Assembly (NCBI GenBank): GCA_902787575.1
Contig: CADAGX010000019.1
Location: forward strand, 1-50,043
DNA length: 50,043 bases
Reading direction: 5' to 3'
Source: an uncultured Bacteroidales bacterium
GTDB taxonomy: Bacteria; Bacteroidota; Bacteroidia; Bacteroidales; Bacteroidaceae
Shown: one piece after another, positions 1-8,279 of the stretch
Numbering within the stretch: the first letter of the stretch is position 1
Layout of the letters: each line of letters opens with the position of its first letter
The notes under the pieces: model-generated
Told to the model about the DNA's origin: nothing
The model's input: the letters and a program-made list of their open reading frames with translations, nothing else
The model's database searches: none
Position numbers and translations under genes: made by a program

Positions 1-1
1 G

Positions 2-421
2 GCGCTACTCTCGAAGAAAACATTGTGCGAACGCTGGGGCATGAAACATTGGGAACTGAAGCCGTTCTTCGTACAGTTGCAAAACGACGGACTGGTGGAG
101 CGGGAGTCTGTTTCACGGCTCTACACGCGAATCCGCGTCTGTTCCTTCTGTACTTCCACGTCCAACATTTCGACCAGAAAGTCGTCCAATGCGGCGTCCA
201 ACGTGGCGTCCAATAACTCAGCTGTGAATCAGTACGATGAATCATTTGGTTCGTCCAACATGGCGTCCAATGTGTCGCCCAACAATTCGGCCAGCAGTTC
301 GTCCAGATATACAAGAAATACAAATATACGCAATTATAAGAAAAAAGAGAATTTATATATAAGAGAAAAAGAACTGGATTTGGAGGATAAGTTTAACAAC
401 CCTGATAACTTCCTTTGGTGA
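2..421 (+). CDS. C-terminal part of a replication-type winged-helix protein (partial, left edge)
   Basis: The frame is open from base 2 to the TGA at 419-421, so the gene begins outside the window. The first 45 residues visible (LSKKTLCERWGM... then FFVQLQNDGLVERE) have the pattern of a winged helix-turn-helix: a polar start, a recognition helix with Trp-Gly, then a 'LxxDGLV' wing. This arrangement is usual in phage and conjugative-element replisome-organiser proteins of Bacteroidales. The middle is a Ser/Asn-rich stretch built from repeats such as SNAASNVASNNSA and SNMASNVSPNNSAS, followed by a Lys/Arg-rich segment (IRNYKKKENLYIREKE). The last residues are acidic and aromatic. An ATG-free short ORF starting at the TTG at 23 would be an artefact of the edge. 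The assignment to replication is inferred from the winged-helix pattern only; the N-terminal domain that would settle it is missing. Confidence 0.5.
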   Translation, partial: ALLSKKTLCERWGMKHWELKPFFVQLQNDGLVERESVSRLYTRIRVCSFCTSTSNISTRKSSNAASNVASNNSAVNQYDESFGSSNMASNVSPNNSASSSSRYTRNTNIRNYKKKENLYIREKELDLEDKFNNPDNFLW

Positions 422-459
422 GATGACGGCATCGAGGACGGCATACTTCCGTTGGCAGC

Positions 460-536
460 AGCGACGTGCATTTTCGCGGCTGCGACGCGTGGCACGGGTG
501 ATGCGATGTGTGGCGTATGAAATACGTCGTGTGTCA
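460..536. repeat. Dyad array A: four 14-base units at a 21-base step
   Basis: Units start at 460, 481, 502 and 523, exactly 21 bases apart. The clearest are TGCGACGCGTGGCA (481-494) and TGCGATGTGTGGCG (502-515); those at 460 and 523 are degenerate. The same dyad recurs at 25034, 43264 and 48645. The array lies between the stop of the left-edge gene (421) and the promoter at 615-645. The open frame through this segment is not coding, because the MORN gene has its own promoter and signal peptide further down. Confidence 0.75.
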
Positions 537-614
537 AAATTTGCGTACACGTCTTTGGGCGGGCTGCAATCGGGTGCGCGTAATGGCGCTCACAAAGAAA
601 AAACTTTGTTTTTC

Positions 615-645
615 TTTGCCGTCTCGCACAATTGCGCTATCTTTG
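615..645 (+). promoter_or_regulatory. Bacteroidetes-type promoter of the MORN gene
   Basis: TTTG at 615-618, 19 bases, then TATCTTTG at 638-645. This is an exact match to the TTTG-N19-TAnnTTTG pattern. It predicts a transcript start near 650 and a leader of about 25 bases before the ATG at 675. Confidence 0.8.
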
Positions 646-674
646 CAGCCGAAGAATGTATGTTAGGAAACGAA

Positions 675-1718
675 ATGCGTTTGAAGCAGTTCTTTTTATT
701 GAGCATATTCGCGGTTGTCGGCGTCATAGCCGAGGCCCAACAGATAAAAATAGGCGTCTATACGTTCTCGGACGGGAGCGAGTATCAGGGCGAGATGTTC
801 AGGGGCAAGCCATACGGACAGGGCAAGACCACGTTCCAGAACGGTGACACGTATCAGGGACAGTACGTAAAGGGGATGCGCCAGGGGCAAGGTACGTATA
901 TCTTTGCAGACGGCGAGAAGTATGAGGGCGAATGGTATCAGAACCATCAGCATGGACGCGGTACGTATTATTTCGCCAACAACAACCGTTACGAGGGCCT
1001 GTGGTTTCGCGACTTGCAGCAGGGACGCGGTACGATGTATTATTACAACGGCGATGTCTATGACGGCAACTGGCAGTCAGACAAGCGCGAGGGGCAGGGT
1101 GTCTACACCTATGCCAACGGTGCTTCGTATCGCGGTGAATGGCGCAACGACATGAAGGACGGCAAGGGCGTCTTCGACTGGGCCGACGGCAATAAGTACG
1201 ACGGACAGTGGCATGAGAACCAGAAGAGCGGAAGGGGTACCTTCACGTACGCCTCGGGAGATGTCTACACCGGCGAGTGGCGCAACGACCGTCAGCACGG
1301 TCGCGGCATCTACACCTTCTCGGACGGCAATAAATACGAAGGCCAGTATCAGAACGGCGAGCGTACGGGCGAGGGAGTCTATCGCTTCACGAATGGCGAC
1401 CGCTATGTGGGACATTTTGCCAACGGCGAGCAAGAAGGGCAAGGCACCTTCACGTGGCATAACGGCGCCACGTACACCGGCGAGTGGCATGCCAATCGTC
1501 AGCACGGGCAAGGCAAGTACACCTGGGCCAACGGCGATGTATATGAGGGCCAGTGGCAGGATGGTTTGATGCATGGCGAGGGTATCCTGCGGCAGGCTGA
1601 CGGCACAAAGTTTCGTGGCTCGTTCGAGAGAGGAATGAAAGAGGGCCACGGCGTGATGGTGGATGCTGCCGGTGTTCGCACAGAGGGCAACTTCCACAAG
1701 GGCGAGTTGGTGAAGTGA
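675..1718 (+). CDS. Secreted MORN-repeat protein (14 repeats)
   Basis: The protein has 347 residues from the ATG at 675. A signal peptide of about 22 residues (MRLKQFFLLSIFAVVGVIAE, then AQQ) is followed by 14 consecutive repeats of about 23 residues with the MORN core YxGEW...GxGxxxxxxG (for example YEGEWYQNHQHGRGTYYF). The repeats fill the whole mature protein; no catalytic domain is present. MORN repeats form extended beta-hairpin arrays that in other proteins bind lipids or proteins, so a role as a periplasmic or surface scaffold is an inference. The start at 675 is chosen because the promoter at 615-645 and the signal peptide rule out the longer open frame, which begins at 423. AGGAAA at 664-669 may serve as ribosome binding site; an ATG at 660 is a possible alternative. 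Confidence 0.85.
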   Translation: MRLKQFFLLSIFAVVGVIAEAQQIKIGVYTFSDGSEYQGEMFRGKPYGQGKTTFQNGDTYQGQYVKGMRQGQGTYIFADGEKYEGEWYQNHQHGRGTYYFANNNRYEGLWFRDLQQGRGTMYYYNGDVYDGNWQSDKREGQGVYTYANGASYRGEWRNDMKDGKGVFDWADGNKYDGQWHENQKSGRGTFTYASGDVYTGEWRNDRQHGRGIYTFSDGNKYEGQYQNGERTGEGVYRFTNGDRYVGHFANGEQEGQGTFTWHNGATYTGEWHANRQHGQGKYTWANGDVYEGQWQDGLMHGEGILRQADGTKFRGSFERGMKEGHGVMVDAAGVRTEGNFHKGELVK

Positions 1719-1812
1719 GAGGATGAGTGCGGCCGTATCCGTCTCGCAATGAGACGAAGCGCGGCAGGCAACGAAATAGATTATTGAGAAATTACATATT
1801 AGAATCGAAAAA

Positions 1813-2262
1813 ATGATATTTGACACACTGGACAATCTGGAGAGGTACGTGGCGCTGAACCCGCTGTTCGCCCACGTGGTGGACTTCCTGCGTACACACC
1901 AGCTGGCCGACCTGCCAACCGGCACAACAAAGATAGTGGGCGACGACGTGTTCGTGAACATTCAGGACTGTGAGCCTAAGACGCGCACCGAGACGCTCAT
2001 GGAGACACACCGCGTGATGACCGACATACAGATTCCCATCAGCGACGCTGAGGAACATGGATTCTCGCCGCGCGAATCGCTGGCTCCGACGGAGTACGAC
2101 GCAGAGCGGGACGTGGAGTTCTACAATGTGGAAGCGCAGAACTACATCCAGCTGCGTCCCGGGCAGTTTGTCATCTATTTCCCCACCGACGGCCACTCGC
2201 CTGCCATCACCGGCAAGCCACTTCGCAAGGCCATCTTCAAAGTGAAAACATATACACGATAA
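1813..2262 (+). CDS. YhcH/YjgK/YiaL (EbgC-like) family protein
   Basis: The 149 residues match the full length of this family of cupin-like proteins, which includes the small subunit of E. coli Ebg beta-galactosidase and the sialic-acid-linked YhcH. Family signatures seen are the Met-Ile-Phe-Asp-Thr start, ETHRVMTDIQ near residue 60, and the FPTDGHSPAI segment near the C-terminus; the conserved His and Asp residues are the usual metal ligands. The substrate cannot be read from the sequence; family members are thought to act on sugars, possibly as anomerases. The stop codon is three bases from the branching-enzyme start, so the two genes are almost certainly cotranscribed. No clear TAnnTTTG promoter was found in the 94 bases upstream. 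Confidence 0.85.
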   Translation: MIFDTLDNLERYVALNPLFAHVVDFLRTHQLADLPTGTTKIVGDDVFVNIQDCEPKTRTETLMETHRVMTDIQIPISDAEEHGFSPRESLAPTEYDAERDVEFYNVEAQNYIQLRPGQFVIYFPTDGHSPAITGKPLRKAIFKVKTYTR

Positions 2263-2265
2263 ATA

Positions 2266-4377
2266 ATGGCGACGAAAAAGAAACCAACCAAAGAGGCTTC
2301 GGCCAAGAGCGCTGCAAAGGCTAAGAAGGCAGCCAACAAGAAAGTGCAGACGGCGCAAGTTGCCGCTCCGGCACTGAAACTCTTAAAGAATGACCCATAT
2401 CTGGCAGCTTACGCGCCAGCCATCGAAGGGCGGCATCAGTATGCACTCGATAAGCTTCGCGAGTTGACGGGCGGCAAGTCGTCGCTCAACGATTTCGCCA
2501 GCGGATATCTCTACTTCGGCCTCCACAAGACCGAGGGTGGGTGGATGCTACGCGAATGGGCGCCCAACGCCACGGCTATCTACGTGGTGGGCGATTTCAA
2601 CAACTGGAAGGAGACGAGCTCGTGCAGCATGAAGCGCATTCGCGGCACGGAGAACTGGGAACTGAAGATTACGCACAAGTCGTTCCACCACGGCACACAT
2701 TTCAAACTTATCGTGCACTGGGACGGCGGTCAGGGCGAGCGCATCCCGGCGTGGAGCACTTACGTGGTGCAGGACCCCGAGACGCATCTCTTCAGCGCGC
2801 AAGTTTGGGACCCCGAAGAGGCATATCAGTGGAAGGTGACGAAGTTCAAACCCGAAACGAACCCGCTGCTCATCTATGAGTGCCATATCGGTATGGCGCA
2901 GGATAAGGAGGGAATTGGCACTTACGCTGAGTTTGAGAAGAAGGTGCTGCCGCGCGTCGTAAAGGATGGATACAACTGCCTGCAGATAATGGGCATTCAG
3001 GAGCATCCATACTACGGCAGTGCTGGCTACCACGTGAGCAACTTCTTCGCACCCAGCAGCCGCTTTGGTACACCCGACGAACTGAAATCGCTAATCGACG
3101 CTGCTCACGAACAGGGCTTGGCCGTCATCATGGACATCGTACACAGCCATGCTGTGAAGAATGAGAATGAGGGTCTGGGCAATTTCGCCGGCGATCCCTG
3201 CCAGTACTTCTATCAGGGCGACCGTCGCGAGCATCCCGCCTGGGACAGCCTGTGCTTCGACTACGGCAAGAATCAGGTGCTCCACTTCCTGCTTTCGAAC
3301 TGCAAGTACTGGATGGAGGAGTTTCACTTCGACGGATTCCGCTTCGACGGCGTCACGTCGATGCTTTATCTGAGTCACGGACTCGGTGAGTCGTTTACCG
3401 ACTACGGCGACTACTACAACGGCCACGAAGATGACAACGCCATTTGCTACCTGACACTCGCCAACGAACTGGTACATCAGGTCAACAAGAACGCCATCAC
3501 GATTGCCGAGGAAGTGAGCGGCATGCCAGGACTGGCTGTTCCTGTGCGCGACGGCGGCTACGGCTTCGACTATCGTATGGCCATGAACATTCCCGACTAC
3601 TGGATTAAGATCATAAAGGAGTTGCGCGACGAGGATTGGAAGCCCAGCTCCATGCTTTGGGAGATGACCAACCGCCGGCAGGACGAGAAGACCATTTCGT
3701 ATGCTGAAAGCCACGACCAGGCGCTGGTGGGCGACAAAACGATTATCTTCCGCATGATTGACTCCGACATGTATTGGCACTTCAAGATAGGCGACGAGAC
3801 GAGCACCGTGGAGCGTGGCATCGCGTTGCACAAGATGATTCGACTACTCACGCTTTCGACGATGAACGGCGGCTATCTCAATTTTATGGGCAACGAGTTC
3901 GGTCACCCCGAGTGGATTGATTTCCCGCACGAGTCGAACGGTTGGAGCTACAAGTACGCACGTCGCCAATGGAACTTGGTGGACAATAAACATCTCTGCT
4001 ATCATTTCCTCGGCGACTTCGACCAGGCGATGCTCAAGGTCATCAAACGACAGAAACAATTCCAGAAAACTCCGTTTGTGGAGCTTTGGCACAACGATGG
4101 CGACCAGGTGCTGGCGTTCCAGCGAGGTGAACTGCTGTTCTTCTTCAACTTCAGTCCCACCAAGTCCTACACGGGCTATGGCTTCATGGTGCACCAGGGA
4201 TCGTACGAATACGTGCTCAATACCGACGATGTGGCGTTTGGCGGCAACGGATTCAACGATGACCGTATGATCCACTTCACCAACTACGACTCCGCGCTGG
4301 TGCGCGAGAACAAGGGTTGGCTGAAGCTGTATCTGCCGGCGCGCACTGCTTGCGTCTTGCGCCACGTCAGAGAATAA
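2266..4377 (+). CDS. glgB: 1,4-alpha-glucan branching enzyme (GH13)
   Basis: The 703-residue enzyme moves alpha-1,4 glucan segments to alpha-1,6 branch points during glycogen synthesis. The domains run in the usual order: a CBM48-type N-terminal domain (about 75-190, with APNATAIYVVGDFNNWKE), a GH13 barrel (about 200-590) and a C-terminal beta domain. Catalytic residues are visible: nucleophile D361 in FRFDGV, acid/base E415 in IAEEVSGMP, and D484 in AESHDQALVG. The IAEEVSGMP and DGVTSMLY motifs and the overall length resemble the eukaryotic-like GH13_8 group rather than classical E. coli GlgB. The first 35 residues are a Lys/Ala-rich tail (KKKPTKEASAKSAAKAKKA) not seen in the catalytic core and probably disordered. 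It follows the YhcH-type gene by three bases. Confidence 0.93.
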   Translation: MATKKKPTKEASAKSAAKAKKAANKKVQTAQVAAPALKLLKNDPYLAAYAPAIEGRHQYALDKLRELTGGKSSLNDFASGYLYFGLHKTEGGWMLREWAPNATAIYVVGDFNNWKETSSCSMKRIRGTENWELKITHKSFHHGTHFKLIVHWDGGQGERIPAWSTYVVQDPETHLFSAQVWDPEEAYQWKVTKFKPETNPLLIYECHIGMAQDKEGIGTYAEFEKKVLPRVVKDGYNCLQIMGIQEHPYYGSAGYHVSNFFAPSSRFGTPDELKSLIDAAHEQGLAVIMDIVHSHAVKNENEGLGNFAGDPCQYFYQGDRREHPAWDSLCFDYGKNQVLHFLLSNCKYWMEEFHFDGFRFDGVTSMLYLSHGLGESFTDYGDYYNGHEDDNAICYLTLANELVHQVNKNAITIAEEVSGMPGLAVPVRDGGYGFDYRMAMNIPDYWIKIIKELRDEDWKPSSMLWEMTNRRQDEKTISYAESHDQALVGDKTIIFRMIDSDMYWHFKIGDETSTVERGIALHKMIRLLTLSTMNGGYLNFMGNEFGHPEWIDFPHESNGWSYKYARRQWNLVDNKHLCYHFLGDFDQAMLKVIKRQKQFQKTPFVELWHNDGDQVLAFQRGELLFFFNFSPTKSYTGYGFMVHQGSYEYVLNTDDVAFGGNGFNDDRMIHFTNYDSALVRENKGWLKLYLPARTACVLRHVRE

Positions 4378-4384
4378 TATCTAC

Positions 4385-4435
4385 GCGCAGGGAGTTAATG
4401 CGGAACTACAGGAGAATCCGTTTAATTCCCTGCGC
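4385..4435 (+). terminator. Large hairpin after glgB
   Basis: Arms GCGCAGGGAGTTAA (4385-4398) and TTAATTCCCTGCGC (4422-4435) pair over 14 bases with one G-U, around a 23-base loop. It begins seven bases after the glgB stop. There is no run of T after it, so it may be a transcript-stabilising or attenuating structure rather than a simple intrinsic terminator. No promoter pattern was found between it and the next gene, which could therefore depend on readthrough. Confidence 0.55.
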
Positions 4436-4485
4436 CTCAGATAAAAACGCATCGCGTTAAGACTTTAACCTTAGGCACGGGAAAT

Positions 4486-5622
4486 ATGAACTATACAAAC
4501 CGGCATACTCGCAGCTCCGCGCGGACAATTTCCATTGTCTCCGGTGTTCTCTTTGCCGTGTTCTGTTTCCTTACGCTCTATGTGATGCAAGCCGACATGC
4601 TGTCGCAGTTGCAGTGGCGATACTCCGGCGGACAGACTACGTACCATCCACTCGTCGGTGCCATGCTTTGCACTTCGCTTCTCGTGCTGTTGGGAGTCTT
4701 CGTCCGTCGTGTCATCCGTTTCCCTGTTCGCTTGCTGGCTTTTGCATGGTTGCCTTCGTTGTGGTTGCTTTGGCTCGTCACAAGTCATGTTCTGAGCGAT
4801 GGAATTGCCGACCACATGCTGGAGGGTGTCTGTCTGTTTGGTGTGGTTCCGATCTTTTTCGTGTGCGTTCTCCTTTATGCTCACGCGCGGCCCGACAGCC
4901 GCTTCGAGCGCAGTACTTTCTCCGTGCTCTTCACGCCCAATGTCTTTGTGCTGGCGTTGATGTTTTTCGTGGTTGACCGTTACTCCGACACAGCTACGAT
5001 GCGTCATGCCGAGTTGCGTGCTGCTCGTCTCGTCTGCGAGCATCGTTATTTCGACGCGCTCTCAGTCGGGCAGCGGGCTGGGCTTGTTTCTCCTACGCTC
5101 TTTGCCAGCCGTTGCTATGCGCTGAGCCAACTCGGACAACTGGGCGAGGAACTTTTCTGCTATCCTTGTGGTGGTAGTGAACAGATGCTTCCTGCCCGAA
5201 GTGACTCCACGTTTGTCTTCGATTTCGGTCCGCAGGTCTATCGTCATCTGCGTTTCGCACCGCCCAGACGATGCTCTGGCACCGTCACGCGATTCCTCGA
5301 AGTGGCTCATCGACGCGACACATTACAATCGCCGGTGCTTCGCGATTATCTGCTTTGCGCTTATCTGCTCGATCGTCGTCTCGATGCATTCTCGGAAGTG
5401 CTTGCGGCTTCTTTCCCCGACTCGGTTGCGCTGCCGCGTCACTATGCCGAGGCGCTCATGCTGTGCGACGAATCGCTGCAGCAACGTGTTGATACCAAGA
5501 CCGAGACGCTTTATCATAGTTTCCAACAAGCAATGCAGGCCGACACCGATGGGCGCCAGCCTGCTGAACGGCTACGTGATGGCTTTGGCCACACGTATTG
5601 GTATTACTATTTCTTCCGCTAA
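4486..5622 (+). CDS. Polytopic membrane protein, DUF6057-like, function unknown
   Basis: The 378-residue protein has about five hydrophobic segments (near 15-37, 55-72, 80-101, 112-131 and 149-166) and then a soluble C-terminal half of about 200 residues. That half is helix-rich with TPR-like spacing (CEHRYFDALSVGQRAG, CYALSQLGQLGEELF) and ends in the aromatic run YWYYYFF. This architecture resembles the Bacteroidales-restricted DUF6057 membrane proteins, but that match is from memory of the general pattern and the protein is shorter than I would expect. No catalytic motif is visible. It lies downstream of glgB after a hairpin and converges on the small monooxygenase gene with only four bases between the two stop codons. 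Confidence 0.6.
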   Translation: MNYTNRHTRSSARTISIVSGVLFAVFCFLTLYVMQADMLSQLQWRYSGGQTTYHPLVGAMLCTSLLVLLGVFVRRVIRFPVRLLAFAWLPSLWLLWLVTSHVLSDGIADHMLEGVCLFGVVPIFFVCVLLYAHARPDSRFERSTFSVLFTPNVFVLALMFFVVDRYSDTATMRHAELRAARLVCEHRYFDALSVGQRAGLVSPTLFASRCYALSQLGQLGEELFCYPCGGSEQMLPARSDSTFVFDFGPQVYRHLRFAPPRRCSGTVTRFLEVAHRRDTLQSPVLRDYLLCAYLLDRRLDAFSEVLAASFPDSVALPRHYAEALMLCDESLQQRVDTKTETLYHSFQQAMQADTDGRQPAERLRDGFGHTYWYYYFFR

Positions 5623-5626
5623 TCGG

Positions 5627-5902
5627 CTACTTGTTGAAGCTCTCCACCGAGAGTGTGCCGCATTTCTGCATGATTCCCACGTATTCAATGAACTCGGGTG
5701 TCTGGCTGTGAGCGTCGAGCGATGCTTGGTCGGCCCAAGTCTCGATGATGCTGAACACATCCTTACGCGTGGCACTCTCGAATGCGTCGTATGCGATGCA
5801 GCCAGCGTGCTTCTGCGATTTTGCAACCAATGCGATGGCGGCTTCCAGCGCCTCCTGATATTTTCCGGCCTTGGCCTGGAAGAAACAATTCAGTCTAATC
5901 AT
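5627..5902 (-). CDS. Antibiotic-biosynthesis-monooxygenase (ABM) domain protein, YgiN-like
   Basis: The whole 91-residue protein is one ABM-type ferredoxin-like domain: MIRLNCFFQAKAGK start, a central GCIAYDAFES strand, IIETWADQASLDAH, and EFIEYVGIM helix. Such proteins act as dimers; characterised members oxidise quinols or degrade haem, others have no known substrate. The full length equals the family length, so it is intact. It is expressed alone, from its own likely promoter at 5943-5950, and ends four bases from the convergent upstream gene. The substrate cannot be stated. Confidence 0.8.
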   Translation of the reverse strand: MIRLNCFFQAKAGKYQEALEAAIALVAKSQKHAGCIAYDAFESATRKDVFSIIETWADQASLDAHSQTPEFIEYVGIMQKCGTLSVESFNK

Positions 5903-5942
5903 AGTTTTGTCTTTAAAGGTTTATACTTTGGTTTTACGTGTG

Positions 5943-5950
5943 CAAAATTA
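5943..5950 (-). promoter_or_regulatory. Likely -7 element of the ABM gene
   Basis: CAAAATTA on the plus strand reads TAATTTTG on the minus strand, matching TAnnTTTG. A CAAT at 5972-5975 is a weak counterpart of the -33 box, 21 bases away. The leader would be about 35 bases. Confidence 0.45.
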
Positions 5951-6002
5951 GTGAATTAAATCAGAAATCTGCAATTCTGCGTGTACTTTTTTCTTTCTTT
6001 CC

Positions 6003-6034
6003 TTTGGCATCGTCGCTGTTTTAGCGTATCTTTG
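6003..6034 (+). promoter_or_regulatory. Bacteroidetes-type promoter of the first secreted EEP-fold gene
   Basis: TTTG at 6003-6006, 20 bases, TATCTTTG at 6027-6034, giving a leader of about 25 bases to the ATG at 6066. Confidence 0.75.
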
Positions 6035-6065
6035 CTTCTGTAAACCTCTTTTAATTAAACTTGCG

Positions 6066-6956
6066 ATGCGTTTCTGTCGAATTCTTCTTTTGCTTTTAGT
6101 TACGCTGCCCTATAGTAACTTGCTTCGTGCCCAGTCCTCCGAACTTATGCCCCTGCGGATTTTGTCGTACAACATTAAGCATGGTGCAGGGATGGACGAC
6201 GTTGTGAACCTCGAGCGACAGGCGGCTGTCATCAATGGCTGCGAACCCGACATTGTCGGCCTTCAGGAGGTGGACAGCATCGTGCCGCGTTCGGGTTATG
6301 TCAACGAGGCCGGCCGACTGGGAACACTCTGTGGCCTGTATGCCACGTTTGGTCCTGCCATTCCGTTGAGCAACGGCAAGTATGGCGTGGCTGTGCTGAG
6401 TAAGGAGAAGCCGCTCAGCGTCACGAATATACCGTTGCCTGGCGTGGAGAAGCGCACGCTGCTTGTATGCGAGTTCGAGCAGTTTGTCTTCGCCTGCACG
6501 CATTTGGACCTGGACGAAAGCAACCGCCTTGCGTCCGTACCCATCATACTTGCGGAGGCCAAGCGTTGGACCAAGCCGTTCCTCATCTGCGGCGATTGGA
6601 ACGATAAGCCTACAAGCGAACTTATCACGCAGATGAAAAAGAATTTCACCATTCTGAGCGAGACTGGTTCCAAGGGATATTCTTATCCTGCCGACAAGCC
6701 GACGGCGTGCATCGACTACGTAGCTACGCTGGGACGCACCGCAATGAAGCTGAACTCGTCAGTTATCGACGAACCATTGGCTTCCGACCATCGCCCCGTC
6801 CTTGTGAATGCCCGAGTGCGTGTTGCCACTTCTGTCTCGGAGCCTTTGGCACCAGCCGTGTCGGCCGCTACCTACGACCTTTCAGGGCGTCCCATTGCCA
6901 GTCGGCAACCCAAGGGCGTCTTTGTGAAGAAAGGCCGTAAATTTCTTGCCAAGTAG
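6066..6956 (+). CDS. Secreted endonuclease/exonuclease/phosphatase-fold protein with sorting-like tail
   Basis: The 296-residue protein starts with a signal peptide ending at LLRAQS (about residue 24). The EEP fold follows with its usual metal and catalytic motifs: SYNIKHG (Asn), GLQEVD (Glu), THLDLD (His), ICGDWND (Asp/Asn) and SDHRPV (Asp-His). Members cleave phosphodiester bonds in nucleic acids, lipids or inositol phosphates; the substrate cannot be told from the motifs. The last 27 residues form a separate tail, YDLSGRPIASRQPKGVFV followed by KKGRK, matching the tails of the proteins at 13283-15694 and 25444-29676. It resembles the end of a secretion-sorting domain. The gene converges on tldE with three bases between stop codons. 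Confidence 0.82.
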   Translation: MRFCRILLLLLVTLPYSNLLRAQSSELMPLRILSYNIKHGAGMDDVVNLERQAAVINGCEPDIVGLQEVDSIVPRSGYVNEAGRLGTLCGLYATFGPAIPLSNGKYGVAVLSKEKPLSVTNIPLPGVEKRTLLVCEFEQFVFACTHLDLDESNRLASVPIILAEAKRWTKPFLICGDWNDKPTSELITQMKKNFTILSETGSKGYSYPADKPTACIDYVATLGRTAMKLNSSVIDEPLASDHRPVLVNARVRVATSVSEPLAPAVSAATYDLSGRPIASRQPKGVFVKKGRKFLAK

Positions 6957-6959
6957 GAT

Positions 6960-8279
6960 TTAGTTTCCGGCGAAGTGCACGCCCTCAAACATCAGGCTCG
7001 GGATGAGTTCCGTCTCCCACGGGTCTGCATCGTTGGCTGCGCCGACAAGGCGCTGCCACAGCTCCAGCATATTTCCGGTGATGTTCATGCCGCTTACGGG
7101 CTCCGCCAGCTTTCCGTCGCGCAGCACGAATCCTTCTATGCCGTATGAGAAGTTGCCCGTGCTCGGGTCGCAGTTGCCGCCGTTGAAGTCAGTCACCAGA
7201 ATGCCATTGCTCGCGGCCTGCATCAGTTCGTTCAGCGATTTGTCTCCAGGCCGCAGTATCAGATGATGCGTGCCTTGTGTGGTGGGCGTCATGTGTAGTT
7301 TGCGCGCATACAGCGTGTCGATAAAATAGGTCTGCAGTCTTCCCTCGTCGAAGAGCGTGCGCCTGCTGGTGGCCGTGCCGTCGTAGTCGAAGTGGCATGC
7401 ACCTCGAGTACCGGGTTGCAACGGGTCGTCGATGAGATGCAGCAGTGTCGAACCCACTTGTGTGTGCTGTCTTCCTTCGAGGAACGACATGCGTTGCTGC
7501 AGGGCCTGACCGTTCATGGCACTGAGTAGCGGCTGCAGCAGATTTCCTGCCACGGGCGACTCCACGAGCATCGTGTACGTGCCGCTCTTCGTTGGCCGCT
7601 GTCCGATTTTCCGCAGCGTGCGCTGCAGAGCCACGTCAGCAATGCCCGTCGTCGGCATGTCGTCAAAGAAAATGCGTGTCTCGCCCCAGCCGTCCATTGG
7701 GTGCTGCCCGTCGCGTCCCTCCACTGTGACGATGGTCGTCAGCGTGCAGTAGCTGCTCGCCTCGCTGCCTTCGAAACCGTTGCTTATCAGGTATTCCGCC
7801 CGATGCTGACGGTCGCTGTAGTGCGTCTCTGCGCTGATAATTGCAGGGTGGGAGAGCGATGCGTCTGTGTTGTGGCCTGTGGCCAGCCGAATCTTTCGTT
7901 CCGGCTCGATGTCAGAGAGCGTGGCATCGTAGTTCTTAAGTTCCGGACCGCCGCCTCTGTAGTATCGTTGCGGGTCGGCCAGCGTGCGGTCAGCGTCTGG
8001 CTCCAGCATTCGCGTGGTGGCTACAGCCTGCCGGACGAAGCGATGCAGCGAGTCGATGGCGAGGTCGTTGGTGTAGAAAAATCCCTCGCGCCCGTCGATA
8101 AACAGGTTCAGTGCCAGCGACGTGGGCGCAGCACGCTGCAATTTCTCCACGCGTCCGCCTCGCACCTGAATGGTGTCTTCGTGATTCTGCATCAGCACGG
8201 CCTTCGCCTCGTGGCAGCCCTCGTCGTAGACCATTTGCATGGCCGTGTGCAGTATCTGTCTGTTTGTCGTTTCTTTCAT
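6960..8279 (-). CDS. tldE: TldE/PmbA-type metalloprotease subunit
   Basis: The 439-residue protein is the non-catalytic partner of TldD; together they form a periplasm-independent cytosolic heterodimer that degrades unfolded peptides and in some bacteria matures modified peptides such as microcin B17. The PmbA/TldE pattern is clear: N-terminal domain with VRGGRVEKLQ, middle DNDASLSHPA-like segment, and C-terminal NGILVTDFNGGNCDPSTGNFSYGIEGF split across residues near 370-395. It lacks the HExxxH motif, as expected. The ATG at 8279 is chosen because it overlaps the TldD stop in an ATGA arrangement, showing translational coupling; the open frame extends further but only as a shadow of tldD. Confidence 0.9.
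   Translation of the reverse strand: MKETTNRQILHTAMQMVYDEGCHEAKAVLMQNHEDTIQVRGGRVEKLQRAAPTSLALNLFIDGREGFFYTNDLAIDSLHRFVRQAVATTRMLEPDADRTLADPQRYYRGGGPELKNYDATLSDIEPERKIRLATGHNTDASLSHPAIISAETHYSDRQHRAEYLISNGFEGSEASSYCTLTTIVTVEGRDGQHPMDGWGETRIFFDDMPTTGIADVALQRTLRKIGQRPTKSGTYTMLVESPVAGNLLQPLLSAMNGQALQQRMSFLEGRQHTQVGSTLLHLIDDPLQPGTRGACHFDYDGTATSRRTLFDEGRLQTYFIDTLYARKLHMTPTTQGTHHLILRPGDKSLNELMQAASNGILVTDFNGGNCDPSTGNFSYGIEGFVLRDGKLAEPVSGMNITGNMLELWQRLVGAANDADPWETELIPSLMFEGVHFAGN

Noticed and set aside
423-674. N-terminal extension of the MORN protein
   Set aside because: The frame is open, but it contains dyad array A and the promoter at 615-645, and the signal peptide begins at 675.
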